From positions 1 through 64,000 of the forward strand of contig NZ_JBJNRJ010000013.1 of assembly GCF_046233715.1 (NCBI RefSeq): DNA of 64,000 nt, read 5' to 3'. The notes beneath the pieces are model-generated. The model had not been told where the DNA came from. It saw only the letters and a program-made list of their open reading frames with translations, and made no database searches. Both the position numbers and the translations under genes were made by a program. Origin of the DNA: Trujillonella humicola (GTDB lineage Bacteria > Actinomycetota > Actinomycetes > Mycobacteriales > Geodermatophilaceae). This document shows, in pieces, positions 41,461-47,668 of this stretch. How positions within the stretch are numbered: position 1 is the stretch's first letter; every line of letters starts with the position of its first letter.

Positions 41461-41838
41461 TCACGCCGGTCGCAGCAGCGGCGGCGGGCCGATGCCCGCG
41501 ACCGCCTCGCGGAGCTCGGCGGGCACGTCGCGGCACGGGTCGGTGGTCGGCCCGACACCGGCCACCCAGCGGGACAGCGCGGCGGCGCGCTCGGGCGCCT
41601 CGATGCCCCCCAGCCACAGCGCCGGCGACGTGGCGCCGTCCGGCGCCCGGTGCGCCACGCCCGCCAGCGCGCCGAGCGAGCACCGGCCCAGGCACCCGGC
41701 CGTGACGAGGACGGCGCCGCGGCTGCCCGCGACCGCCGCCGAGACGCCCGCCGCGCCCGCGTCACCGGCCAGCCGGTGCAGCGCCGCGCAGCGGTGGCCC
41801 TGGCACAGGATGACCAGCGGGCCGCCCGGGTCGGCCAC
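41461..41838 (-). CDS. 2Fe-2S thioredoxin-like ferredoxin protein
   Basis: A 125-residue protein with four cysteines spaced as in thioredoxin-like 2Fe-2S ferredoxins: C12 and C17 in LCQGHRC, C49 and C53 in AGCLGRC. It is the last gene of the mrf-rpmE2-ferredoxin unit, beginning 3 bases after the L31B stop, and therefore belongs to the zinc-starvation divergon headed by the Zur-like box at 43403. The redox partner and role under zinc limitation are unknown. It converges on zur with 4 bases between the stops. Confidence 0.75.
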   Translation of the reverse strand: MADPGGPLVILCQGHRCAALHRLAGDAGAAGVSAAVAGSRGAVLVTAGCLGRCSLGALAGVAHRAPDGATSPALWLGGIEAPERAAALSRWVAGVGPTTDPCRDVPAELREAVAGIGPPPLLRPA

Positions 41839-41841
41839 GGC

Positions 41842-42105
41842 TCAGCTCCCGCTGCCGGGCCGGGACCGCCGGCCGTAGCGCTGCTCGAAGCGCTCGACCC
41901 GCCCGGCGGTGTCCATGACCCGCTGGCTGCCGGTCCAGAAGGGGTGCGAGGCCGCGGAGATGTCCACGACGACCAGCGGCAGGACCTCCCCGTCGAGCTC
42001 GACGGTCTGGCTCGTCGCGATGGTGGACCGGGTGCGGTAGGTGGCGCCGCTCGCCGCGTCGCGGAAGACGACGGTGCGGTACTCGGGGTGGATGCCGGAT
42101 CGCAT
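41842..42105 (-). CDS. rpmE2: 50S ribosomal protein L31 type B (zinc-independent)
   Basis: An 87-residue L31 paralogue. The core SGIHPEYRTVVFRDAASGATYRTRSTI and SHPFWTGSQRVMDTAGRVERFEQRYG is that of the type B form. It has no cysteine at all, so it lacks the zinc ribbon of the housekeeping L31. Under zinc limitation such forms replace the zinc-containing copy and release metal. The ATG shares one base with the upstream mrf stop (TGATG), coupling translation. Control by the Zur-like site at 43403-43416 is inferred. Confidence 0.95.
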   Translation of the reverse strand: MRSGIHPEYRTVVFRDAASGATYRTRSTIATSQTVELDGEVLPLVVVDISAASHPFWTGSQRVMDTAGRVERFEQRYGRRSRPGSGS

Positions 42106-43382
42106 CAGTTCTCCTCTCGGGTGGTGGCGTGCGCGCTCTCGTCGTCCGCCGGGGTCGATGCCTCGCAGGGGTCGGCGTGCCAGTCGCCGAAGGGGTCCGG
42201 CCACCGCGACCAGGCGTCCTGACCCGCGGCCAGTTCCTCGTCGGTCAGCAGCGCGGACTCCAGCGCCGCGGTCACCACGGCCGGCGGCTGGCGGTGGCTG
42301 AGCACGACGACGTCGACGTCGCGGTCGCCGTGCAGCGGGTCCCAGCGCAGCGCGGCGGCGACGCGGCGCTCCGGGCTGACACCGGCCCACAACGCGTGGT
42401 CGTCGGGGTCGGTGGCCAGCCACGGGCCGGCGTCGCCGATGCGCAGCCCGCCACCGGCGGACTCCAGCCACAGCGCCCGGTCCGGGCGGGTGGCCAGCCA
42501 GAGCCGGCCGCGGCTGCACACCACCCCGTCGAGGAGCACGTCGAGGGCGTCGTGCAGCCGCTCGGGGTGGAAGGGCCGGTGCGCCGTCACGTGGACCAGC
42601 GCGATCCCGGCGTCCTCCTCGAGCGGTGGCTCGCCGGCCAGCAGCGGGTCGTGGGCGCTGGGGACGCGGCCGCGCCGGGCGTCGGGCCCGATGGCCGCGA
42701 GCACGTCCTCCGGCCCGCGCCGCCAGCGCTCGAGGTCGGCGCGGGGCACGCCGGGGACCATCCGGTCCAGCACCGCCTCCAGCCGGGCGGCCTGCCAGCC
42801 GTCCCGGGGCCGGCCGGCCAGGAGCACCGCGTCGGCGAAGGTCACCTGGCCGACGGCGACCTGGGCGAGCGTGCGCTCGTCGTCCGGGGTGGCGTTCAGC
42901 CCCCGGTCGGCGAGATCGTCCTCGCCGGTTGCGTCGTCCAGCCACGCGGCCGCGTCGAGGACGGCGACGACCGCCTCGACCCGCACCGAGTCCCCGGCGG
43001 TCTCCACCGCGCCGTCGTCGAGGACCACCGCGTCCAGCGCCCAGCACAGGTGCTCCGGCTCGAGCGCCGGGTCCAGGTGGACGACGATCCGCGTCACCTC
43101 CACCCGCCGGGCGAGGGTGCGCAGCAGCGGCAGGAGGTCCAGCCGCAACGTGCAGCTGACGCAGCCGTGGGCGAGCTCGAGCGCCTCGCGCGCGGTCCGG
43201 GGCCCGCCGGGCCCGTGCTCGGTCACGGTGCGCAGCACGACCCCGGACCCGAGGTCGCGCACGTCGTGGTGGACGACGACCGTGCCGGGTCGTGCGGTGC
43301 CCAGCGCCCCGGCAGCGGCGCCGGTGAGCGCGCGGTCGAGGCCGGTCACGAGCAGGACGGGGGTGCGCTGGTCCGTCGGCAT
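42105..43382 (-). CDS. mrf: CobW-like protein, possible ribosome-hibernation factor Mrf, degenerate P-loop
   Basis: A 425-residue protein of the CobW/COG0523 family. The usual Walker A G-x4-GK[ST] is absent: the matching stretch reads VTGLDRALTGAAAG (residues 12-25), so GTP binding is doubtful. The metal motif GCxCC is GCVSC (C74, C77), with the middle cysteine changed to Ser. The C-terminal CobW_C domain is present (IALVHVTAHRPFHPERLHDAL...VVLSHRQ). In mycobacteria a CobW-like protein encoded with the zinc-free ribosomal genes recruits the hibernation factor Mpy; that role is inferred here from position. First gene of the leftward unit from the Zur-like box. Confidence 0.8.
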   Translation of the reverse strand: MPTDQRTPVLLVTGLDRALTGAAAGALGTARPGTVVVHHDVRDLGSGVVLRTVTEHGPGGPRTAREALELAHGCVSCTLRLDLLPLLRTLARRVEVTRIVVHLDPALEPEHLCWALDAVVLDDGAVETAGDSVRVEAVVAVLDAAAWLDDATGEDDLADRGLNATPDDERTLAQVAVGQVTFADAVLLAGRPRDGWQAARLEAVLDRMVPGVPRADLERWRRGPEDVLAAIGPDARRGRVPSAHDPLLAGEPPLEEDAGIALVHVTAHRPFHPERLHDALDVLLDGVVCSRGRLWLATRPDRALWLESAGGGLRIGDAGPWLATDPDDHALWAGVSPERRVAAALRWDPLHGDRDVDVVVLSHRQPPAVVTAALESALLTDEELAAGQDAWSRWPDPFGDWHADPCEASTPADDESAHATTREEN

Positions 43383-43402
43383 GCCCCCACCCTATCCGGA
43401 AT

Positions 43403-43416
43403 GGGAATCGTTCTCG
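43403..43416. promoter_or_regulatory. Zur-like operator (site 1), bidirectional
   Basis: GGGAATCGTTCTCG lies in the 65-base gap between divergent mrf and rpmB2. It fits the consensus GRGAATCRTTMYCG shared by five sites in this window, and could control both units. Zur identity is inferred from the genes flanking all five. Confidence 0.75.
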
Positions 43417-43447
43417 CTAGGGTGGTGGCACCTACCGAGGAGGAACC

Positions 43448-43714
43448 ATGTCGACCTACTGCGAGGTGACCGGCCGCAGGCCCGGCTTCGGCCGGTCGGT
43501 GAGCCACTCGCACCGGCGGACGCCGCGGCGCTTCGACCCGAACCTGCAGAACCGCCGGTTCTGGCTGCCCAGCGAGAACCGCTACGTGCGCCTGACCGTC
43601 TCCGCCAAGGGCATCAAGACCATCGACGTCCAGGGCATCGAGGCCGTCGTCGCACGGTTGCGCCGGACCGACCCCGCAGTGCGGCGGCGGCTCGGCGCGG
43701 GGCGAGGTGCCTGA
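43448..43714 (+). CDS. rpmB2: 50S ribosomal protein L28 (zinc-independent paralogue)
   Basis: An 88-residue L28. The opening STYCEVTGRRPGFGRSVSHSHRRTPRRFDPN and the RYVRLTVSAKGIKTIDVQGIEAVVARLRR end are typical of the alternative, CxxC-lacking form (CEVTG in place of a CxxC pair). It is expressed under zinc starvation in mycobacteria and Streptomyces. GAGGAGG lies 6 bases before the ATG. It is the first of four ribosomal genes joined by 1-4 base overlaps. Confidence 0.93.
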   Translation: MSTYCEVTGRRPGFGRSVSHSHRRTPRRFDPNLQNRRFWLPSENRYVRLTVSAKGIKTIDVQGIEAVVARLRRTDPAVRRRLGAGRGA

Positions 43715-43881
43715 TGGCGCGAGCGACCGACATCCGGCCGATCGTCCGGCTCAAGTCCACGGCCGGCACCGGCTACACCTACGTGACCCGCAAGAACCGG
43801 CGCAACGACCCCGACCGGCTCGTGCTGCGCAAGTACGACCCGATCGTGCGCCGGCACGTCGACTTCCGCGAGGAGCGCTGA
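43714..43881 (+). CDS. rpmG2: 50S ribosomal protein L33 (zinc-independent paralogue)
   Basis: A 55-residue L33 with the core RPIVRLKSTAGTGYTYVTRKNRRNDPDRLVLRKYDPIVRRHVDF. It has no cysteines, so it lacks the two CxxC pairs of the zinc-binding housekeeping form. Start and stop share single bases with its neighbours (TGATG on both sides), so it is translationally coupled in the L28-L33-S14-S18 operon. It is expected to be repressed by Zur through site 1. Confidence 0.95.
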   Translation: MARATDIRPIVRLKSTAGTGYTYVTRKNRRNDPDRLVLRKYDPIVRRHVDFREER

Positions 43882-44183
43882 TGGCCAAGACCTCGAAGAT
43901 CGCCGCCGACGCCCGCCGCCGCGCGGTGGTGGCCCGGTACGCCGAGCGGAGGGCGGCGCTGCGCGAGGCCGCCCGCACCGCCGCGACCGCGCAGGAGCGG
44001 GCGGCCGCCCGCCCGGCGCTGCAGCGGCTGCCCCGCGACGCCAGCCCGACGCGGCTGCGCAACCGCGACGTCGTCGACGGCCGCCCGCGGGGGCACCTGC
44101 GCGACTTCGGCCTCTCGCGGGTGCGCTTCCGCGAGATGGCCCACCGCGGCGAGCTGCCCGGCATCCGGAAGTCGAGCTGGTGA
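43881..44183 (+). CDS. rpsN2: 30S ribosomal protein S14 (zinc-independent paralogue)
   Basis: A 100-residue S14 of the longer, cysteine-free type. Recognisable parts are MAKTSKIAADARRRAVVARYAERR, LQRLPRDASPTRLRNRDVVDGRPRGHLRDFGLSRVRFREMAHRGELPGIRKSSW. Zinc-binding S14 is about 61 residues with two CxxC pairs, absent here. It follows L33 with a one-base overlap and overlaps rpsR2 by four bases. It is part of the zinc-sparing ribosome operon. Confidence 0.95.
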   Translation: MAKTSKIAADARRRAVVARYAERRAALREAARTAATAQERAAARPALQRLPRDASPTRLRNRDVVDGRPRGHLRDFGLSRVRFREMAHRGELPGIRKSSW

Positions 44184-44401
44184 CCGGGCAGCGGCGGCCG
44201 CCGGCGCGGCGCCGGCGGGAGCTGCCCGAGCCGTTCGTCTGGCACGACGTCGCCGTGCTGCGCACGTACCTGTCCGATCGCGGCAAGATCCGCTCGCGGC
44301 GGGTGTCCGGCCTGTCGGCCCAGCAGCACCGCCTGGTCGCCCGGGCCGTCAAGAGCGCCCGGGAGATGGCACTGCTGCCCTGTCCCACCTCCCGCCGCTG
44401 A
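44180..44401 (+). CDS. rpsR2: 30S ribosomal protein S18 (second copy)
   Basis: A 73-residue S18 with an Arg-rich N-terminus and the family core WHDVAVLRTYLSDRGKIRSRRVSGLSAQQHRLVARAVKSAREMALLP. A single Cys near the C-terminus means there is no CxxC pair. GTG 44180 overlaps the S14 stop (GTGA). It closes the four-gene ribosomal unit; a hairpin at 44411-44431 follows. Confidence 0.93.
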   Translation: MTGQRRPPARRRRELPEPFVWHDVAVLRTYLSDRGKIRSRRVSGLSAQQHRLVARAVKSAREMALLPCPTSRR

Positions 44402-44410
44402 CCGGACACG

Positions 44411-44431
44411 GCGAGCGGGGAGCCCCCTCGC
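44411..44431 (+). terminator. Hairpin after the ribosomal operon
   Basis: GCGAG (44411-44415) pairs with CTCGC (44427-44431), and inner G/C bases can pair across a tight loop. A 12-base palindrome, GCGGGCGCCCGC (44430-44441), follows directly. It separates rpsR2 from the next Zur-like box. Confidence 0.4.
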
Positions 44432-44466
44432 GGGCGCCCGCTATGGCAGGGTCTCCGGCTCGGAAC

Positions 44467-44480
44467 GGCAATCGTTCCTA
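44467..44480. promoter_or_regulatory. Zur-like operator (site 2)
   Basis: GGCAATCGTTCCTA is a weaker match to the shared consensus. GGAACG/CGTTCC also forms an inverted repeat around it (44462-44478). It lies 19 bases before the permease start. Confidence 0.55.
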
Positions 44481-44499
44481 AGCGACCGACGGAGGGTCC

Positions 44500-45507
44500 G
44501 TGTCCACCGCAGCACCGGCGACCGCCCCCGGTCCCGCGACCACCGCGCCGCGGCGCCGGGGGCCCCACTCCGGCGACGTCCTGCTGGTCGTCCTCGGCCT
44601 CATCGCCGTCCTGCACTTCCTGCGGCCGGCGGTGTTCGACGAGCCGGCCGTCCAGGCCTGGTCCACGGTGTTCGTGGCCGTGTGCCTGCAGGCGCTGCCC
44701 TTCCTGGTGTTCGGCGTGCTGCTGTCGGCGGCGATCAGCACCTTCGTCCCGGCGTCGTTCTTCACCCGGGCCCTGCCCCGCCGGCCCGCCGCCGCCGTGC
44801 CCGTGGCCGGGCTGAGCGGAGCGGTGCTGCCGGGCTGCGAGTGCGCCTCGGTCCCGGTGGCCGGCAGCCTGATGCGCCGGGGGGTTCCGCCCGCCGCCGC
44901 CCTGGCCTTCCTGCTCTCCGCGCCGGCGATCAACCCGGTGGTCCTCGTGGCGACGGCCGTCGCCTTCCCCGGGCAGCCGGAGATGGTCCTGGCGCGCTTC
45001 GTGGCCTCGGTGCTGGTGGCCCTGGTCATGGGTTGGCTGTGGGCGTCGTTCGGCCGGCCCGGGTGGCTGCGGCTGCGCGAGGGGCACGTCCCCGCCCCCG
45101 GCGAGCGCCGGCTGGAGACCTTCCGCGCCGGCGTCCAGCACGACCTGCTGCACGCCGGCGGTTTCCTCGTCGTCGGCGGCCTGACCGCCGCGACCCTCAA
45201 CACCGTCGTCCCGCGGGCGTGGCTCGACGCCGTCGCCGACTCCCCGGTGCTGTCGGTGCTCGTCCTGGCCGCGCTCGCCGTCGTCCTGGCGATCTGCTCG
45301 GAGGCCGACGCGTTCGTCGCGGCGAGCCTGGTGGGCTTCTCCCCCACCGCCAAGCTGGTCTTCCTCGTCGTCGGGCCCGCGGTCGACGTGAAGCTCATCG
45401 CCCTGCAGGCCGGCACGTTCGGTCCCCGCTTCGCGGCCCGCTTCGCCCCCGTCACCCTGGTCGTCGCCGTGCTCGCCGCGGTCGCCGTCGGCGCCGTCCT
45501 GCTGTGA
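44500..45507 (+). CDS. UPF0718-type permease (zinc-regulated)
   Basis: A 335-residue integral membrane protein with about eight hydrophobic helices. The family marker GAVLPGCECASVPVAGSLMRRGVPPAAALAFLLSAPAINPV is complete. Members of this permease family pair with a TIGR03943 protein, as here, and are seen in Zur regulons; the transported species is not proven, with a zinc-linked role inferred. GTG 44500 has GGAGG four bases upstream, and a Zur-like box precedes it. The partner gene begins 10 bases after the stop. Confidence 0.83.
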   Translation: MSTAAPATAPGPATTAPRRRGPHSGDVLLVVLGLIAVLHFLRPAVFDEPAVQAWSTVFVAVCLQALPFLVFGVLLSAAISTFVPASFFTRALPRRPAAAVPVAGLSGAVLPGCECASVPVAGSLMRRGVPPAAALAFLLSAPAINPVVLVATAVAFPGQPEMVLARFVASVLVALVMGWLWASFGRPGWLRLREGHVPAPGERRLETFRAGVQHDLLHAGGFLVVGGLTAATLNTVVPRAWLDAVADSPVLSVLVLAALAVVLAICSEADAFVAASLVGFSPTAKLVFLVVGPAVDVKLIALQAGTFGPRFAARFAPVTLVVAVLAAVAVGAVLL

Positions 45508-45517
45508 GGAGGCCGTC

Positions 45518-46288
45518 GTGGACCGCATGACCTCGCACGCCGTCCTGCTCCTGCTGGGCGGGTACGTCCTGCAGGTGGCGCTGACCGACGCCCACCTGGC
45601 CTACGTGCAGGGCGCTTTCCGGCCGTTCCTGCTGATCGCGGCGGTCGTGCTGCTGGCCGTCGCGCTGCTCGGGCTGCTGCGGGTGTGGCGGCAGCGGAGC
45701 ACGGCCGACGACGACCCCGAGGGAGAGGACCACACCCCCGACGGCCACGACCACGACGACGACGAGCACGGTCACGCGCACGGCGCGCCGCGGGTGGCTT
45801 GGCTGCTGGTGGCACCGGTCGTCGTCCTCGCCCTGGTGGCCCCACCGGCGCTCGGCTCGTTCACCGTGGCCCGGCAGACCACGCCGGCGGAGGTGCCGAC
45901 GGGCGCGGTCGCCGACTCCCTCGGCCCGGACGACGAGGGGCAGGACCACCGCACCCTGCCGCTCGTCCAGTACCGCTGGCGCGCGCTGCACGACGACGTG
46001 TCGCCGCTGGAGGGCCGGCAGGTCCGGCTGACGGGCTTCGTCGTCCCGCGGGAGGGCGGCGGCTGGTACGTGGCCCGGATCCGCATCTCCTGCTGCGCGG
46101 CCGACGCCGTCGGGGTCACCGTCGTCGTCGACGGGCCGCAGGGCGACCTGGTGCCCGACCAGTGGGTCGAGGTCGTCGGCACCTGGGCGCCTCCGGTGAC
46201 CCACCCGAGCCTGGGCTTCCCCGAGGCGGTCATCGCACCGGTCGACGTCCGGCCGATCGAGACACCCGCCGACCCCTACGTCTTCTGA
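45518..46288 (+). CDS. TIGR03943 family membrane protein
   Basis: A 256-residue protein with two N-terminal hydrophobic segments (about 6-25 and 35-55), an Asp/His-rich loop (DHTPDGHDHDDDEHGHAHG) that can bind metal, another helix near 95-115, and a C-terminal domain containing RLTGFVVPREGGGWYVARIRISCCAADA. It matches TIGR03943, the usual partner of UPF0718 permeases. GAGGAGG precedes GTG 45518; ATG 45527 is an alternative. It is coupled to the permease and probably forms one metal-handling complex. Confidence 0.85.
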   Translation: MDRMTSHAVLLLLGGYVLQVALTDAHLAYVQGAFRPFLLIAAVVLLAVALLGLLRVWRQRSTADDDPEGEDHTPDGHDHDDDEHGHAHGAPRVAWLLVAPVVVLALVAPPALGSFTVARQTTPAEVPTGAVADSLGPDDEGQDHRTLPLVQYRWRALHDDVSPLEGRQVRLTGFVVPREGGGWYVARIRISCCAADAVGVTVVVDGPQGDLVPDQWVEVVGTWAPPVTHPSLGFPEAVIAPVDVRPIETPADPYVF

Positions 46289-46377
46289 TCCGGCGCGGTC
46301 AGGACCGGGCCGCCCGGACCGGGTCGTCGAGCGGGCGGAGCCGCTCGCCGCGGCACGGACCTCCCCATCCGGAGCCA

Positions 46378-46393
46378 GGTGAGGCTACCCTAA
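46378..46393. promoter_or_regulatory. DtxR/IdeR-like iron box upstream of the SIP gene
   Basis: GGTGAGGCTACCCTAA differs at two positions from the right-hand 16 bases of the actinobacterial iron box TTAGGTTAGGCTAACCTAA. It lies 85 bases before a small leader frame and 135 before the siderophore-interacting gene, and matches the box at 51777-51792. Confidence 0.65.
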
Positions 46394-46477
46394 GCCGACC
46401 CGCCGGCGGCTGCCGCGCGGACCACCCTCGTGCCGCCGGACGGGCGCCGTCCACCGCCGATCGACCGGAAGGACCCC

Positions 46478-46531
46478 ATGCCCGCGAGCACGACGCCGCA
46501 CGTCCCGACCGCCGCCGGTGGTGCCCGGTGA
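46478..46531 (+). CDS. Possible 17-residue leader peptide coupled to the SIP gene
   Basis: An ATG with GGAAGGA five bases upstream opens a 17-codon frame (MPASTTPHVPTAAGGAR) whose TGA overlaps the GTG of the next gene as GTGA. The SIP gene itself has no convincing ribosome site, so translation may depend on ribosomes finishing this frame. No regulatory amino-acid run (Cys, Trp, His) stands out. Confidence 0.4.
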   Translation: MPASTTPHVPTAAGGAR

Positions 46532-47658
46532 CCGGCACCGCGGCGGCCGGCCTGCCCGTCGTCGACGTCGACCTCCCGGCGCACGAGGCGGCCGAGCTCG
46601 CCGAGGGGCTCGACCACGTCGGCGACGAGCACGCCGACACCGTGCTCCTGGTCGCCCGGGCGCTCGGCCGGCAGCCGGACGCGCGGTCGGCCGAGATCCT
46701 GGGCGTGGGGACCGACGGTCTCCGGCTGGCCGTCGCGGGCCCCGACGGCGCCGACCGGCCGGTGCACGTCCCCTTCGCCTCGCCCGCCCGCACGTCGCTG
46801 GAGATCTACGGGGCGCTGATGGGACTGGTGGCCGCCGCGCGCGGGGTCGTCGGCGCCGGCGAGCCGCTCACCTCGATCGAGGCCGAGCACCTCGAGGACC
46901 AGCGGATGACCACCGTGGCCGCGACGGTCGCCGCCCGCCGCCTGCTGGCGCCGAACCTGCTCGAGCTGACGCTGGCCGGGCTCGCCCCGCTGCCGGTGCG
47001 GGGCGGGGACGAGTACGCCGTCCTGATGCCCGATCCGCCGGCCGAGGTGCTCAGGACCGGCTTCACCGCCGCCGACATGGCGGGGATCCCGCTGGAGGAC
47101 GCACCCCGCGCCGCCTACACGATGCGTTCGCGGCGGGCCGCCGTCGGCGAGGGTGTCGTGTGGCTGGTGCTGCACGGCGACGAGGGGGCGGTGAGCAGCC
47201 GCCTGGCCGCCGCCGGGCCGGGCGCTCCGGTCGCGGTGTGGGGCACCCGCCGCAGCTACGCCCCGCCGGAGGGCGTCCGCACCCACCTGCTGGTCTGCGA
47301 CGAGACGGCGCTGGGCGCCGTCGCCGCCGTCCTGGACGGGCTGCCCGAGGAGGCCCGGGCGGTGGTCGTGGCCGAGACGGCCGATGCCGGCGTCCGGATC
47401 GAGCTCCCGACCCGCCCCGGCGTCGAGCTGCGCTGGGTCCACCGGTCGGGCGCGGCGCCGGGCACGACCCCCGCGCTGCTCGACGGCGTGCGGGCGGCGC
47501 TGGCCGGGAGCCCGGTGCTGGACGACCTCGACGGGCTGTTCGTGTTCGGCGCCGGGGAGGCCGCGCGCATGCGCGAGCTGCGCACCACCCTGCGGCGCGA
47601 GACGGGCCTGGCGCGCGACCGGGTCCGGCTGACCGGCTACTGGAACGCCGCCCGCTGA
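46528..47658 (+). CDS. Siderophore-interacting flavoreductase with N-terminal DUF2470 domain
   Basis: A 376-residue fusion. Residues about 10-98 form a DUF2470 domain (DVDLPAHEAAELAEGLDHVGDEHADTVLLV...SPARTSLEIYGALMGL), also found beside haem-degrading HugZ-type proteins. The rest is a siderophore-interacting ferric reductase: FAD-binding barrel with RAAYTMRS, then an NAD(P)-binding SIP domain ending RLTGYWNAAR. It should reduce ferric siderophores taken up by the adjacent transporter and release iron. GTG start at 46528, coupled to a leader frame. Convergent with the FecCD permease gene. Confidence 0.85.
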   Translation: MTGTAAAGLPVVDVDLPAHEAAELAEGLDHVGDEHADTVLLVARALGRQPDARSAEILGVGTDGLRLAVAGPDGADRPVHVPFASPARTSLEIYGALMGLVAAARGVVGAGEPLTSIEAEHLEDQRMTTVAATVAARRLLAPNLLELTLAGLAPLPVRGGDEYAVLMPDPPAEVLRTGFTAADMAGIPLEDAPRAAYTMRSRRAAVGEGVVWLVLHGDEGAVSSRLAAAGPGAPVAVWGTRRSYAPPEGVRTHLLVCDETALGAVAAVLDGLPEEARAVVVAETADAGVRIELPTRPGVELRWVHRSGAAPGTTPALLDGVRAALAGSPVLDDLDGLFVFGAGEAARMRELRTTLRRETGLARDRVRLTGYWNAAR

Positions 47659-47668
47659 CTCCGGCGGC

